Shown: positions 16,430 to 25,690 of the stretch, piece by piece
Position numbering within the stretch: the first letter of the stretch is position 1
Layout: every line of letters starts with the position of its first letter
Source: an uncultured Oscillospiraceae bacterium
GTDB lineage: Bacteria > Bacillota > Clostridia > Oscillospirales > Oscillospiraceae
DNA: 64,000 nt
NCBI GenBank assembly: GCA_947581795.1
Contig: CANPVS010000005.1
Coordinates: 1-64,000, forward strand
Reading direction: 5' to 3'
Program-made: the position numbers and the translations under genes
The notes under the pieces: model-generated
What the model was told of the DNA's origin: nothing
What the model saw: only the letters and a program-made list of their open reading frames with translations
Databases searched by the model: none

Positions 16430-17280
16430 GCTCTCTCCCCCAATTTATCGAATGCTGTCTCGTAAAAGCTCCTGGTCCCGAGGTCGGCCATGAGCAGTTT
16501 GTATCGCGATCTTCTCACCACGACCTCGTCTCCGTCCTCCAGGTCGATGAGGCCCCGGCCGTCCACGCTGAGTACGCACCGGCGCCCCTCGCTGACGTCC
16601 TGGGGCAGGATGGTCACGGTCCGCTCCGGGTCCAGGACGAAGCTCCTGGCCGCCAGCATGTGGGCGCACACGGGCGTAAGCACGATGGCCGCCGCCCCCG
16701 GTTCCACCAGCGGGCCGCCCGCCGCCATGGAATAGGCGGTGGAGCCCGTTGGCGAGGAGACGATGACGCCGTCGCCGGAGAAGGACAGGATACGGTCCCC
16801 GTCTCCCTTGGCCAGCAGGTGTATGTTCTGCACGATGCCGGATATGACCGCGTCGTTCAGGGCAGTGTCGAAAAACACCCGCCGCCCGGCCCGGCGGATC
16901 TCCACGTCCAGCATCATCCGGGGCACGATGCGGAAATCCCCCGCCGCCGCCTTTTTCAAAAGGGCGGTGTTGTCACGGTCCAGCTCCGTCAAAAAGCCCG
17001 TGTGGCCCAGGTTCACCCCCACCAGGGGCGCGTCGTGGACCATGACCACCGGCGCGATGCGAAGGATGGTGCCGTCGCCGCCCAAGGTCACCAGCAGGTC
17101 CGTCCCGGCGAGGGCCTTGTCCAGGTCCTCCGTCTCAAAGGGCGGGACGGTGTCCGGCTCCCCGCACACGGGGCTCACCACGACCTCACAGCCCTCTTCC
17201 TCCAGCATAGCCTTCACCGCCGCCGTAAAGGAGAAGTCCCCATCCCGCTGGACGTTGGGACAAAGCACGATCTTCTTCAT
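16426..17280 (-). CDS. nadK: NAD kinase
   Basis: A 284-residue cytoplasmic enzyme phosphorylating NAD to NADP. The catalytic GGDGT motif is at residues 67-71 (LLVTLGGDGTILR). Further family motifs are GVNLGHTGFLTE and SPTGSTAYSMAAGGPLVEP. Both ends overlap neighbours by 4 bases (ATGA with tlyA upstream and argR downstream), so it is translationally coupled. Confidence 0.95.
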   Translation of the reverse strand: MKKIVLCPNVQRDGDFSFTAAVKAMLEEEGCEVVVSPVCGEPDTVPPFETEDLDKALAGTDLLVTLGGDGTILRIAPVVMVHDAPLVGVNLGHTGFLTELDRDNTALLKKAAAGDFRIVPRMMLDVEIRRAGRRVFFDTALNDAVISGIVQNIHLLAKGDGDRILSFSGDGVIVSSPTGSTAYSMAAGGPLVEPGAAAIVLTPVCAHMLAARSFVLDPERTVTILPQDVSEGRRCVLSVDGRGLIDLEDGDEVVVRRSRYKLLMADLGTRSFYETAFDKLGERA

Positions 17281-18089
17281 GTTCCGCTCCCCTTTCCGTC
17301 CAGCGCCCGGTGGGAGTCCTCCACTACGCCGGAAAAGTCGGGTTCTATGGCCGGCCCTCCCAAGCCCAGCCAGGCCAGGTATTCTATGTTCCCCTCCGGG
17401 CCCCGCACCGGGGAAAAGGTCAGGCCCCGCAGGACAAAGCCCAGTTCAGCGGCGTTATCGGCGAACCGCTCCAGCACCTCCCGGTGCACGGCTGGGTCCC
17501 GGACCACGCCCTTCTTGCCCACCTTCTCCCGGCCCGCCTCGAACTGGGGCTTCACCAGGCAGACCGCCTGTCCTTTATCCGTCAAGAGACTCTTCACCGC
17601 CGGCAGCACCAGCCCCAGGGAGATGAAGGACATATCCATCACGGCCATGTCCATGGGCTCCGGAAACATGTCGGGCGTCAGGTTCCGGGCGTTCACCCGC
17701 TCCATCACCGTGACCCTCTCGTCGTTGCGAAGACTCCAGGCAAGCTGACCGTAGCCCACGTCCACGGCGTAGACACGCTTTGCGCCCCGCTGCAGGAGGC
17801 AGTCGGTAAAGCCCCCGGTGGAGGCGCCGCAGTCCACGCAGATGAGCCCCGCGGGGTCGATGGCGAAGGTATCCAGCGCCTTTTCCAGCTTCAGCCCGCC
17901 CCGGCTCACGTAGGGCAGCTTGGCGCCCCGGACCTCCACGGCAGCGGTGTCGTCCACCGTCACCCCCGGCCGGGTCACCTTCTCCCCGTTCACATATACG
18001 TCGCCCGCCAAAATCAGCGCCTTGGCCCGCTCCCGGCTGGGGGCATGGCCCTGGTCGAATACGATCTGGTCAAGCCTTGTCTTTCCCAT
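17277..18089 (-). CDS. tlyA: TlyA-family rRNA 2'-O-methyltransferase
   Basis: A 270-residue protein with an N-terminal S4 domain (residues ~3-63, RLDQIVFDQGHAPSRERAKA) and an FtsJ/RrmJ-type SAM-dependent methyltransferase domain (CVDCGASTGGFTDCLLQRGA, VMDMSFISL). TlyA proteins 2'-O-methylate rRNA and affect susceptibility to capreomycin. The old name hemolysin A is misleading. The start lies 20 bases inside the dxs 3' end and the stop overlaps nadK. Confidence 0.92.
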   Translation of the reverse strand: MGKTRLDQIVFDQGHAPSRERAKALILAGDVYVNGEKVTRPGVTVDDTAAVEVRGAKLPYVSRGGLKLEKALDTFAIDPAGLICVDCGASTGGFTDCLLQRGAKRVYAVDVGYGQLAWSLRNDERVTVMERVNARNLTPDMFPEPMDMAVMDMSFISLGLVLPAVKSLLTDKGQAVCLVKPQFEAGREKVGKKGVVRDPAVHREVLERFADNAAELGFVLRGLTFSPVRGPEGNIEYLAWLGLGGPAIEPDFSGVVEDSHRALDGKGSGT

Positions 18090-19926
18090 GCAGCATCTCC
18101 AACACGGCCTTACAGAGAGAGCCGTTGTCCAATCCCATTTTCTGCAGCAGCGCTCTGGGCGCGCCGTGCTCCACGATGCCGTCGCCCAGGTTCACCAGCC
18201 GGGCCGCCCGCAGGGGGACGCCCTCCTGCTCCACCGCGGCAAGGAGCCTTTCGCCCACGCATCCGGCGGCGCAGACCTCCTCCGCCGCCAGCAGCGCCCC
18301 TGTCCTGCGCACCGAGGCCAGCACCGGTTCCGGGTCCAGGGGCGAGAGCACGTTCAGCTTGATGACCTCGGGCTCGACGCCTCCGCTCCGGAGCATTCTC
18401 GCGGCCTCCATGACCTCGTTGATCTCCGTGCCGTAGGACACCATGGTGACGGCGTCGCCGTGGAAATACACCGTTTCCGCTGCCTTGCCGGAGGTATCGC
18501 CCAGGAAAAGTCCCTCCCCGCCGCGGGGATAGCGCACCGCCACTGGACCTGTATCCTCCAGAACCGCCCTGCGCAGCATCGCTTTCAGCTCCGCGAAGTT
18601 GGCGGGAGCGTATATTTTCATCCCCGGCACGCTGGAGAGGTACGCCACATCGAATACACCTTGATGGGTCTGGCCGTCCCGGCCCACGATGCCCGCCCGG
18701 TCCACGGCCAGCACCACGTGCAGGCCCATGAGAGCCACATCGTGGATGAGCATGTCATAGCTTCTCTGCAGGAACGTGGAGTACACGGCGAACACAGGCT
18801 TGAGCCCCTGGGCTGCCATGCCCGCCGCCATGGCGCAGGCGTGCTCCTCGGCGATACCCACGTCGAAGAACCGGTCGGGGTAAGTCTCCTGGAAGCCGAT
18901 GAGGCCGGTGCCCTCCTTCATGGCGGCCGTGATGGCCACCACGGACTCGTCCTCGCCGGCGATCTCCGTCAGGGCCCGGCCGAACACGGAGGAGAAATCC
19001 TCGCCTGTGTACTTGGGCACGCCGCTCTTCACATCGAAGGCGCCCACCCCGTGGAAGGCCTCCGGGGCCTGCTCCGCGGGAGCGTAGCCCTTCCCCTTTT
19101 TGGTGATCACGTGCACCAGTACTGGGGCGCGGTATTCCTTGGCCCATCGGATGGCGTTCTCCACTTTGCGGATATTGTGGCCGTCAATGGGTCCGATGTA
19201 CTCGAAACCCAGGTTATCGAAGATGTTCTCCGGGATGATGCGCTCCTTGAGCCAGCTTTTCATGGCCCCCAGCGCCGGCGACACGCCGGGTATTCTGGGC
19301 AGGAAAGAGCCCCGGTACCACTTCTTGAACTTGATATACTCCACCCGGGTGCGCATGCGGCCCAGCATATCCGCGAGACCACCTACGCCCTCGTTGATGC
19401 TCATGCCGTTGTCGTTCAGCACCACCACAAGCGGCTCGCCGCTGTGGCCGGCGTCGGACAGGCCCTCGAAGGCCATGCCCCCGTTCAGGGCGCCGTCGCC
19501 GATGAGGGCCACCACGTCATAGTCCTCCCCCTTCGCCGTCCGCGCCCGGGCCATGCCCAGGGCAACAGAAACAGAGTTGGAGGCGTGGCCGGCGATAAAG
19601 GCGTCGTGGACGCTCTCGTAGGGCTTGGGGAAGCCGGACAGGCCGCCCAGCTCCCGGAGCTCTGAAAAGTCCTTCCGGCCCGTGAGCAGCTTGTGGGTAT
19701 AGCACTGATGGCCCACGTCGAACACCAGCCTGTCCCGGCTGGTGTCGTAGACACGATGCAGCGCCACGGTCAGCTCCACCGCGCCCAGGTTGGACGCCAG
19801 ATGCCCCCCGTGCTTGGACAGGGACGCGACCAGATATTCTCTTATCTCCCGGCACAGCTCGTCCAGCGCCTCCGGTGGGAGGGCCTTCACGTCGGCTGGT
19901 GACCGGATATCATCCAAAAGACCCAT
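18070..19926 (-). CDS. dxs: 1-deoxy-D-xylulose-5-phosphate synthase
   Basis: A 618-residue thiamine-diphosphate enzyme condensing pyruvate and glyceraldehyde-3-phosphate, the first step of the MEP isoprenoid pathway. Motifs are HGGHLASNLGAVELTVAL, the ThDP motif IGDGALNGGMAFEGL and the transketolase region VLAVDRAGIVGRDGQTHQG. GGGAG precedes ATG 19926, and the gene has its own promoter. It is linked to ispA of the same pathway, as in many Firmicutes, but here a surface-protein gene and a terminator lie between them. Confidence 0.96.
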   Translation of the reverse strand: MGLLDDIRSPADVKALPPEALDELCREIREYLVASLSKHGGHLASNLGAVELTVALHRVYDTSRDRLVFDVGHQCYTHKLLTGRKDFSELRELGGLSGFPKPYESVHDAFIAGHASNSVSVALGMARARTAKGEDYDVVALIGDGALNGGMAFEGLSDAGHSGEPLVVVLNDNGMSINEGVGGLADMLGRMRTRVEYIKFKKWYRGSFLPRIPGVSPALGAMKSWLKERIIPENIFDNLGFEYIGPIDGHNIRKVENAIRWAKEYRAPVLVHVITKKGKGYAPAEQAPEAFHGVGAFDVKSGVPKYTGEDFSSVFGRALTEIAGEDESVVAITAAMKEGTGLIGFQETYPDRFFDVGIAEEHACAMAAGMAAQGLKPVFAVYSTFLQRSYDMLIHDVALMGLHVVLAVDRAGIVGRDGQTHQGVFDVAYLSSVPGMKIYAPANFAELKAMLRRAVLEDTGPVAVRYPRGGEGLFLGDTSGKAAETVYFHGDAVTMVSYGTEINEVMEAARMLRSGGVEPEVIKLNVLSPLDPEPVLASVRRTGALLAAEEVCAAGCVGERLLAAVEQEGVPLRAARLVNLGDGIVEHGAPRALLQKMGLDNGSLCKAVLEMLHGKDKA

Positions 19927-19972
19927 GGCGGCTCCCTGTCACACTTCGGTGAGTTTCTTCGCAAGTCCCATT

Positions 19973-20001
19973 ATCATAGCAAACCGTTTCCGATTTTTCA
20001 A
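19973..20001 (-). promoter_or_regulatory. dxs promoter
   Basis: On the minus strand TTGAAA (19996-20001), a 17-base spacer and TATGAT (19973-19978) lie about 46 bases before the dxs ATG. It would restart transcription after the terminator at 20051-20082. Confidence 0.7.
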
Positions 20002-20050
20002 GGCATTTTCTGTATATTTTCATTACAAAATGAATAATATCCGTAACCAA

Positions 20051-20082
20051 AAACAGGAGCGGACTCACGTCCGCTCCCGTTT
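20051..20082 (-). terminator. terminator after the LRR surface-protein gene
   Basis: GGAGCGGAC-TCAC-GTCCGCTCC (20056-20077) is a perfect 9-bp stem with TTTTT on both strands, 15-20 bases past the LRR gene stop. Confidence 0.85.
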
Positions 20083-20096
20083 TTATGATGTAAGGT

Positions 20097-22460
20097 TCAG
20101 CCCACCAGCCGGCCCTGGCTGTCGAAGGTATAGCTTACACCGTTGATGGTGTGGGTGCCGGTATAGGCCCGGCCGAAGGTACCGTTGTGGGCGGGGTCGA
20201 AGTAGTAGCGATACCCGTTGACAGTCTGCCAGCCCGACATCACGATGCCGTAGTTGCCGTCGTGCTCTTCATAGAAGTAATACACGCCGTCATCGTGCCG
20301 GCCCAGGTCGATGGTCCGCAGGCCTTCATACATCCTGCCGTCGGGCCCCAGGAAGCACCAGTTCTTGTTGTAGTACTGCCAGGCGCTCGTTATCATGGAG
20401 CCGTCGGAATTGAAGCAATACCACTCCCCGCTGATGTACTTCCAGCCGGTCACCATCTTGCCGGTATCCGGGAGGAGATAGAACCGCTTGCCGCCGATGT
20501 TCTGCCAGCCGGTCAGCATCTCGCCGGTATCCGGGGAGAAATAGTACCAGCCGCGGTCCAGCCACTGCCAGCCCGTGAGGGCCCGGCCGTAGGCGCCGTC
20601 GTGCTTGGGATTGAAATAGTATCGCTTGCCGCCGACGGTCTGCCAGCCCACCATCACGTGGCCGTAGGAACCGTCGTGCTTCTCGTTGAAGTAGTACACC
20701 CCGTCGTCGGACCGGCCCAGGGAGATCTCGTCAAGGCCCTCCTTCATCTTTCCGTCCGGGTCCATGAAGTACCACGCGCCGTCGTACAGCCAGTCGCTGG
20801 CCACGAGAGCGCCGTCCTTATAATAGAACCAGGTCGTGCCCTCGGTCCTCACCCAGCCGTTCCGGTGCTGCTGGCCAATCTCCTCGTAGTGAGCGCCAAT
20901 GGCCGTGGCATAGTTCCTGGCCGAACTGGAGCCATTGGAATACACAGTCGCGGCGGAGAGCTTCTCCCAATCCCCGTAGGTCTTGCCGTAGGTGAAGGTG
21001 GCGCCGTTGATGATGATCTTGCGCAGGGCGTCGTTATAAAGGGCATAGTCGCCCATGGAGGTGACCGTGGAGGGGATGGTGATGCTCTTGAGCGCCACGC
21101 AGTCCCGGAACGCCTCCTTGCCGATGGTGCGCACGCCTTCGGCAAGCGTCACCGAGCTGAGGACCTGGCAGCCCCAGAAGGCGTCTTCGCCGATGGTGCC
21201 GGAGGCGATACTGACGCTGGCCAGGGACATGCAGCTCTCAAAAGCCCAGTCGCCGATGGAGGTGACGCTGGAGGGGATGGTGACAGACCGAATACCCGAC
21301 TCGCCGAAAGCCCAATCATCAATGGTCCTGACCGAAGAGGGGATGGTCACGGCCGTCACGCCAGTCTGTCCATAGAAGGCGCGGCTGCCGATGCTGGTGA
21401 CAGTGCTGGGGATGGTCACGCTGCCGCCGGGGCCCTGGTACTCCTCCAGCTCGCCGTTTTTGATCACGAAGCTGCCCTGAGCCCTCTGCCAGGGGGTGTT
21501 GGTGAAGACTCTGTCGCCCATGGCAACGGTCCGGCTCCCCAGGAAGGTCACGCTGGCGAGAGATGTGCAGTTGGCAAAGGTCTCCATGCCGATGGACCGC
21601 ACATTCGCGGGGAAGGTCACGCTCCTCAGCGCCGAGCAGCCCTGGAACGCGCCCTGATAGAGGACCTCCAGGCTATTGGGGAAGGTGATGCTGCCAAGAG
21701 ACGTGCACCCGTCAAAGGCATAGCCGCCTATGCTGATCACGCCCTCCGGGATGGTCACGGTCTGCAGCCTGGCACAGCCGGCAAACATTCTGGAAGGTAT
21801 TTTATCCAGCTTGCCGTTGATCGTGGCGGATGTGAGGCTCAGGCAGCGGGAAAACGCCACCTCGCCTATAGAGGTCACAGAGGCGGGGATGGTGACGGAA
21901 CGCAGACCCTCGCAGTCCTGGAAAACACGTTCGCCGATGGTCGTCAGCGTGTTGGGCAGAGTGAGCGACGTCATGGCGGTGCAGTTAAAAAACGCCTCGT
22001 CGCCGATGCTGGTCACGCCGCTGTTGATGACCACGGATGTTATCTCGTCCCTGTAGTCATACCAGGGGGCCATTCTCCCCACATAGAACGAGTAGGTATT
22101 GATGGCGCCGCTGCCGCTGATGGTCAGCGTGCCTCCCGACAGGCGCCAGGTGACGCCGGTGCCGCAGGTACCGGAGGTAGTAGTGGCCACCATGGGCACA
22201 TCCGCCTCCACAGGCTCCGCGGGAGCCTCCTCCTGGGGCAGGGCCTCGGCCGGCTCTTCCAGGTTTTCAGGCCCGTCGGGCACCGCGGGCTCCTCCGGCG
22301 CTTCCGGCGCAATGACCGCCTCGGCCTCCAGGTCCTCAGGCGCCACAGGCTCCTCTATGGCGGCGAACGCCTCCTCCTGGGCGTCCGCGGCGAACGCGGG
22401 CACACAGATGGTGAGAAGCGTACCGATCACCAAAATAATGCTGAGTATTCTCTTTGTCAC
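20097..22460 (-). CDS. secreted BspA-type leucine-rich-repeat protein with cell-wall-binding repeats
   Basis: A 787-residue surface protein. A signal peptide (about residues 1-25, ending AFAAD) is followed by an E/P/A-rich linker to ~90. About fourteen LRR_5 repeats of the TSIGDEAFFNCTAMTSLTLP type span roughly 120-520. A C-terminal array of choline/glucan-binding-type repeats (GWQTVGGKRYYFNPKHDG, YYFSPDTGEMLTGW) follows. The aromatic-Gly repeats anchor such proteins non-covalently to the envelope. BspA-like LRRs often mediate adhesion. It begins 24 bases after ispA and is followed by a terminator, so it is the tail of the ispA transcript. It is foreign to the usual ispA-dxs gene order. Confidence 0.88.
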   Translation of the reverse strand: MTKRILSIILVIGTLLTICVPAFAADAQEEAFAAIEEPVAPEDLEAEAVIAPEAPEEPAVPDGPENLEEPAEALPQEEAPAEPVEADVPMVATTTSGTCGTGVTWRLSGGTLTISGSGAINTYSFYVGRMAPWYDYRDEITSVVINSGVTSIGDEAFFNCTAMTSLTLPNTLTTIGERVFQDCEGLRSVTIPASVTSIGEVAFSRCLSLTSATINGKLDKIPSRMFAGCARLQTVTIPEGVISIGGYAFDGCTSLGSITFPNSLEVLYQGAFQGCSALRSVTFPANVRSIGMETFANCTSLASVTFLGSRTVAMGDRVFTNTPWQRAQGSFVIKNGELEEYQGPGGSVTIPSTVTSIGSRAFYGQTGVTAVTIPSSVRTIDDWAFGESGIRSVTIPSSVTSIGDWAFESCMSLASVSIASGTIGEDAFWGCQVLSSVTLAEGVRTIGKEAFRDCVALKSITIPSTVTSMGDYALYNDALRKIIINGATFTYGKTYGDWEKLSAATVYSNGSSSARNYATAIGAHYEEIGQQHRNGWVRTEGTTWFYYKDGALVASDWLYDGAWYFMDPDGKMKEGLDEISLGRSDDGVYYFNEKHDGSYGHVMVGWQTVGGKRYYFNPKHDGAYGRALTGWQWLDRGWYYFSPDTGEMLTGWQNIGGKRFYLLPDTGKMVTGWKYISGEWYCFNSDGSMITSAWQYYNKNWCFLGPDGRMYEGLRTIDLGRHDDGVYYFYEEHDGNYGIVMSGWQTVNGYRYYFDPAHNGTFGRAYTGTHTINGVSYTFDSQGRLVG

Positions 22461-22484
22461 AGCTTGATCCTCCTTGCTGGGCTG

Positions 22485-23297
22485 TCACGCTTTCCTGCCG
22501 CAGAGCTTTTCCGTCATCTCCTGCAGGAACTCCGTATCCTCGAACACGTTCAAAAGGCGGAAGGCGTCCTGGGTATAGCCCTCGGCCATGGCCTGGCACT
22601 TCTCCGGTCCCAGCAGGGCCGCGAAGCCGTCCCCGTCCAGCATGTCGTCCCGAATCTGGAACGCCATGCCCAGGGCAGCGCCGTAGTCCCGGGCGGCGGC
22701 CACGGTATCGTTGTCCGCGCCCGCGGCGGCGGCGCCCATAGCGCAGGCGGCGGCCATGAGGGCGGCCGTCTTTCGCACGTCCGCGGCAGTCAAGCTCTCC
22801 GCGGTCATCTCGCCGCCGGCGAGGTCCATGAACTGTCCTCCGCAGACGCCTCTCACGCCGGCGGCGGCGGCGAGAAGCTGGCAGCAGCGGTAGCGGTCCG
22901 TTTCATCCACCGGCGCGTCGCACACGGCGGCGAAGGCCTCCGCCTGAAGGCAGTCACCGGCCAGCATCGCGGTGCCCTCGCCGAATTTCACATGATTGGA
23001 GGGCTGGCCCCGGCGCTCATCGTCGTCGTCCATACAGGGCAGGTCGTCATGGATGAGGGTGTAGGTATGCAAAAGCTCCACCGCGCAGGCCACGGGCACC
23101 GCGTCCTCCGGCTCCAGGCCGCATATACGGGCGAATTCCAGGCACAGCACTGGCCGCACCCGCTTGCCGCCCGCCTTCAGGGTGTATGCCATCGCCTCCC
23201 GGAGCCCATCGGCGCCGTCCCCCTCGGGGACAAGGCGGCCGGCCAGCCACAGGTCCACCATGGCCTTGTACTGCTCATATCTCTCCAGTGGGTCCAT
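22485..23297 (-). CDS. ispA: polyprenyl (geranyl/farnesyl) diphosphate synthase
   Basis: A 270-residue trans-prenyltransferase extending DMAPP/GPP with IPP to about C15. GGKRVRP is at 43-49, the first Asp-rich motif DDLPCMD at 84-90, and a second DD-motif (IRDDMLDGDG) lies near residue 220. This matches the short-chain IspA group. AAAGGAG precedes the ATG. It follows xseB by 13 bases, the standard Firmicutes order nusB-xseA-xseB-ispA. Confidence 0.94.
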   Translation of the reverse strand: MDPLERYEQYKAMVDLWLAGRLVPEGDGADGLREAMAYTLKAGGKRVRPVLCLEFARICGLEPEDAVPVACAVELLHTYTLIHDDLPCMDDDDERRGQPSNHVKFGEGTAMLAGDCLQAEAFAAVCDAPVDETDRYRCCQLLAAAAGVRGVCGGQFMDLAGGEMTAESLTAADVRKTAALMAAACAMGAAAAGADNDTVAAARDYGAALGMAFQIRDDMLDGDGFAALLGPEKCQAMAEGYTQDAFRLLNVFEDTEFLQEMTEKLCGRKA

Positions 23298-23310
23298 ATG
23301 TGCTCCTTTC

Positions 23311-23535
23311 TTACTCGAAGGGAAGTTCCTCCGGCTCCCCGTCCGGCCCCTTGCGCAGCTGGACCACCTTCTGTTCCGCCTCGTCCAGCTGTTTTGAGCA
23401 GGCGCGGATCAGCGCCGTGCCCTCCTCGAACAGTCCCAGGCTCTCCGCCAGGGGCGCGTCCCCCTTCTCCAGCAGGCGCACGATCTGCTCCAGCCGCTCC
23501 AGGGACTGCTCAAAGGTCTGTTCATTCTTTTTCAT
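23311..23535 (-). CDS. xseB: exodeoxyribonuclease VII small subunit
   Basis: A 74-residue, mostly helical protein with the family core FEQSLERLEQIVRLLEKGD and PLAESLGLFEEGTALI. Several copies bind one XseA subunit to form the single-strand DNA exonuclease. The start overlaps the xseA 3' end by 14 bases. Length is typical. Confidence 0.93.
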   Translation of the reverse strand: MKKNEQTFEQSLERLEQIVRLLEKGDAPLAESLGLFEEGTALIRACSKQLDEAEQKVVQLRKGPDGEPEELPFE

Positions 23536-24730
23536 GGCGTACCTCCTCCACGGCGCAGCCCAGGCTGCCGCCGGTCAGTCGAACGGTGATGTGGTCTCCC
23601 GCCTCCACGTCGGCGGCGGTGCGCAGGGCCTTCCCGTCCTTCTCCGCGATGGCGTAGCCCCGGCCCAGCACCTTCAGGGGGCTCAGGGCGTCCAGCTTCG
23701 CCGCCAGGGCCACATAGGCCCGGCGCTTTTCGCCGGTGACCCGCTCCCCCGCCGCAGCCAGGTCGGACCGGGCGCGGTCAAGGGCCATGCGTTTGGCGCC
23801 CAGATACACCTCCGGGTCCGTCAGCGCCGGACGCCGGGACAGCTCCTGCAGCCGCCGGGAGAGCATATCCAGCTTCTTCCCCACGGCCTGGCCCAGGCGA
23901 ATGCCGCTCTGGGCGATGTAGGCGGACACATCCGCTCCGTCCGGTCCCGCGATCTCCGCGGCGTTGGAGGGCGTCGCCGCCCGCTTGTCCGCCACGTAGT
24001 CGGCGATGGTCACGTCCGGCTCGTGGCCCACGGCGGATATGACCGGTATCTCCGACTCATAGATGGCCCGGGCCACCCGCTCGTCGTTGAAGGCCCACAG
24101 GTCTTCCATGGACCCGCCGCCCCGGCCGGTGATGATCAGGTCCGCCACATGATAGCGGTTGGCGTACCGTATGGCGCCTACGATCTCCGGCGGCGCCTCC
24201 GTGCCCTGGACCCGCACCGGCAGGACCAGGATCTTCGCCATGGGCCAGCGCTTGCCCAGCACACGGATGATATCGTGCACCGCCGCGCCCGCGCCGCTGG
24301 TGATGACCGCTACCCTGTCAGGAAAGGCCGGCAGGGGCTTTTTGTGCTCCGGATCGAAAAGGCCCTCGGCGGCCAGTTTGGCCTTCAGCTGCTCGAAGGC
24401 CACCTGCAGGTCCCCCACGCCGTCCGGCATCAGAGAGCCCACGTAGAGCTGATAGGCCCCGTCCCGGGGATAGACCGTGATCCGGCCCGCAGCTGTCACC
24501 GACATGCCGTTTTCCGGCCGGAAGCGGAGCTTTTCCGCGCTGGAGCGGAACATGACGCACCGCAGGCTGGACTGGCCGTCCTTCATGGTGAAGTAGTGGT
24601 GGCCGGAGGGATAGACCTTGTAGTTGGAAAGCTCGCCCCGCACCGCCACCCGGCCCAGCAGCGGGTCCGCGTCCACCAGGCCCTTTATGTACTCGTTCAG
24701 GGCCGTAACGGTGAAGGCCTGCTCATTCAT
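23522..24730 (-). CDS. xseA: exodeoxyribonuclease VII large subunit
   Basis: A 402-residue nuclease subunit. The N-terminal OB-fold (about 1-100; VRGELSNYKVYPSGHHYFTM) is followed by the catalytic domain with VAVITSGAGAAVHDI and GRGGGSMEDLWAFND, then a coiled-coil and C-terminal segment. In the family motif the usual TSPTGAA is TSGAGAA, a variant seen in clostridial members. The start overlaps the nusB stop by 8 bases. Confidence 0.94.
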   Translation of the reverse strand: MNEQAFTVTALNEYIKGLVDADPLLGRVAVRGELSNYKVYPSGHHYFTMKDGQSSLRCVMFRSSAEKLRFRPENGMSVTAAGRITVYPRDGAYQLYVGSLMPDGVGDLQVAFEQLKAKLAAEGLFDPEHKKPLPAFPDRVAVITSGAGAAVHDIIRVLGKRWPMAKILVLPVRVQGTEAPPEIVGAIRYANRYHVADLIITGRGGGSMEDLWAFNDERVARAIYESEIPVISAVGHEPDVTIADYVADKRAATPSNAAEIAGPDGADVSAYIAQSGIRLGQAVGKKLDMLSRRLQELSRRPALTDPEVYLGAKRMALDRARSDLAAAGERVTGEKRRAYVALAAKLDALSPLKVLGRGYAIAEKDGKALRTAADVEAGDHITVRLTGGSLGCAVEEVRHEKE

Positions 24731-25196
24731 CCCTGTTCTCCGGGGACGTGTCCCCTATCTCGCCGCGATAGAAGCCGCCCAGCACGCCGTTGATGAACGC
24801 CACCACGTCGGCGTCCTCATAACCCTTGGCCAGCTCCACCGCCTCATCCATGGCGGCCGCCGGCGGCACGTCGGGCATATAGAGGATCTCGAACATGGCC
24901 TGGCGCAGAATGGCGGCGGCGCTGCGGCTGATGCGCTCGGGGCGCCAGCCCTTGGCGTACTTGCCGATGAGCTTGTCCAGCTCCCCGCGGTGCTCCGCCA
25001 CGCCGCACACGCTCCGGCGGATGAAATCCATGTCCCGCCGGTCAGGTTTTTCGGCGTACAGCTCGTCCTCCCCCGCCAGGGACGCGTAGTGCTCCGGCTC
25101 GAAGAAGGCCTCCACGGCCGCCTCCGGCTCCAGGCCGGCACCGGCCACAGAGAAGCCCAGCTGGATAGAGATCTCTCTCGCAGCAGATCTTGTCAT
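24723..25196 (-). CDS. nusB: transcription antitermination factor NusB
   Basis: A 157-residue all-helical protein that, with NusE, binds boxA RNA for antitermination of rRNA operons. Family features are the N-terminal TRSAAREISIQLGFS and the C-terminal AMDEAVELAKGYEDADVVAFINGVLGG. ATG 25196 has GGAGG five bases ahead. An upstream in-frame TTG would place that site inside the gene. Confidence 0.92.
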   Translation of the reverse strand: MTRSAAREISIQLGFSVAGAGLEPEAAVEAFFEPEHYASLAGEDELYAEKPDRRDMDFIRRSVCGVAEHRGELDKLIGKYAKGWRPERISRSAAAILRQAMFEILYMPDVPPAAAMDEAVELAKGYEDADVVAFINGVLGGFYRGEIGDTSPENRDE

Positions 25197-25216
25197 AACT
25201 GCCTCCAAATACAGCG

Positions 25217-25239
25217 CGGAGCCCCGCGACGGGGCTCCG
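25217..25239 (-). terminator. GC-rich hairpin between asp23 and nusB
   Basis: CGGAGCCCCG-CGA-CGGGGCTCCG is a perfect 10-bp stem. No T run follows in the direction of transcription (CGCTGTATTTGG), so it is probably an attenuating or processing hairpin. Confidence 0.5.
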
Positions 25240-25257
25240 GATGAATCTCAGTTTCGA

Positions 25258-25617
25258 TCACTTGTCGAAGGAAACGCCCGTGACGTGGACGTTCACCACC
25301 GTGTTCATGCCGGTGATGGACTCCACCTCGCTGCACACCACATCCTGTACGTGTACAGCCGTGTCGGTGATGCTGCCGGGAGCGCGGACGACGATGAGGA
25401 TATCGACGGTGATCTTATCGTCCAGGAAGCGTATCTTCAGACCCTTTCCCGGATTTTTCCGTCCAAAGAGGTCCACGAGCTCCGGCGTGGTGGGGTTGCC
25501 GAAACCGGCCACACCCTCCGCCTCGGTCACGGCGGCCGCCGCCATCGCGGCGATCACGTCCTCCGAGATGTTGACAGAACCCTTCTCGTCCTGCTTGGTG
25601 ATGTAGTTCTCTGCCAT
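25258..25617 (-). CDS. Asp23/Gls24-family protein (YqhY-like)
   Basis: A 119-residue alkaline-shock-type protein: GSVNISEDVIAAMAAAAVTEAE, the central GVAGF-like segment, and IVVRAPGSITDTAVHVQDVV. In Bacillus the homologue YqhY is encoded at this locus and influences acetyl-CoA carboxylase and fatty-acid metabolism. The exact role here is not shown by sequence. GGAGG lies 11 bases before the ATG. An extended -10 promoter precedes it. Confidence 0.9.
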   Translation of the reverse strand: MAENYITKQDEKGSVNISEDVIAAMAAAAVTEAEGVAGFGNPTTPELVDLFGRKNPGKGLKIRFLDDKITVDILIVVRAPGSITDTAVHVQDVVCSEVESITGMNTVVNVHVTGVSFDK

Positions 25618-25649
25618 CGCCCGAAACCTCCGTTCACATGGATAGAGGC

Positions 25650-25658
25650 ATTATAACA
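25650..25658 (-). promoter_or_regulatory. extended -10 promoter of asp23-nusB
   Basis: TG-T-TATAAT reads on the minus strand about 33 bases before the asp23 start. No good -35 box is visible. It would let the housekeeping genes be transcribed independently of sporulation-specific spoIIIA. Confidence 0.6.
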
Positions 25659-25690
25659 CAATCGTTACAAAAAGAAAAGGGCCAAATTTA

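Noticed and set aside
20151..23657. 1168-codon open frame on the plus strand
   Set aside because: Antisense to the LRR protein, ispA, xseB and the start of xseA. Same composition artefact; no start signal or domain.
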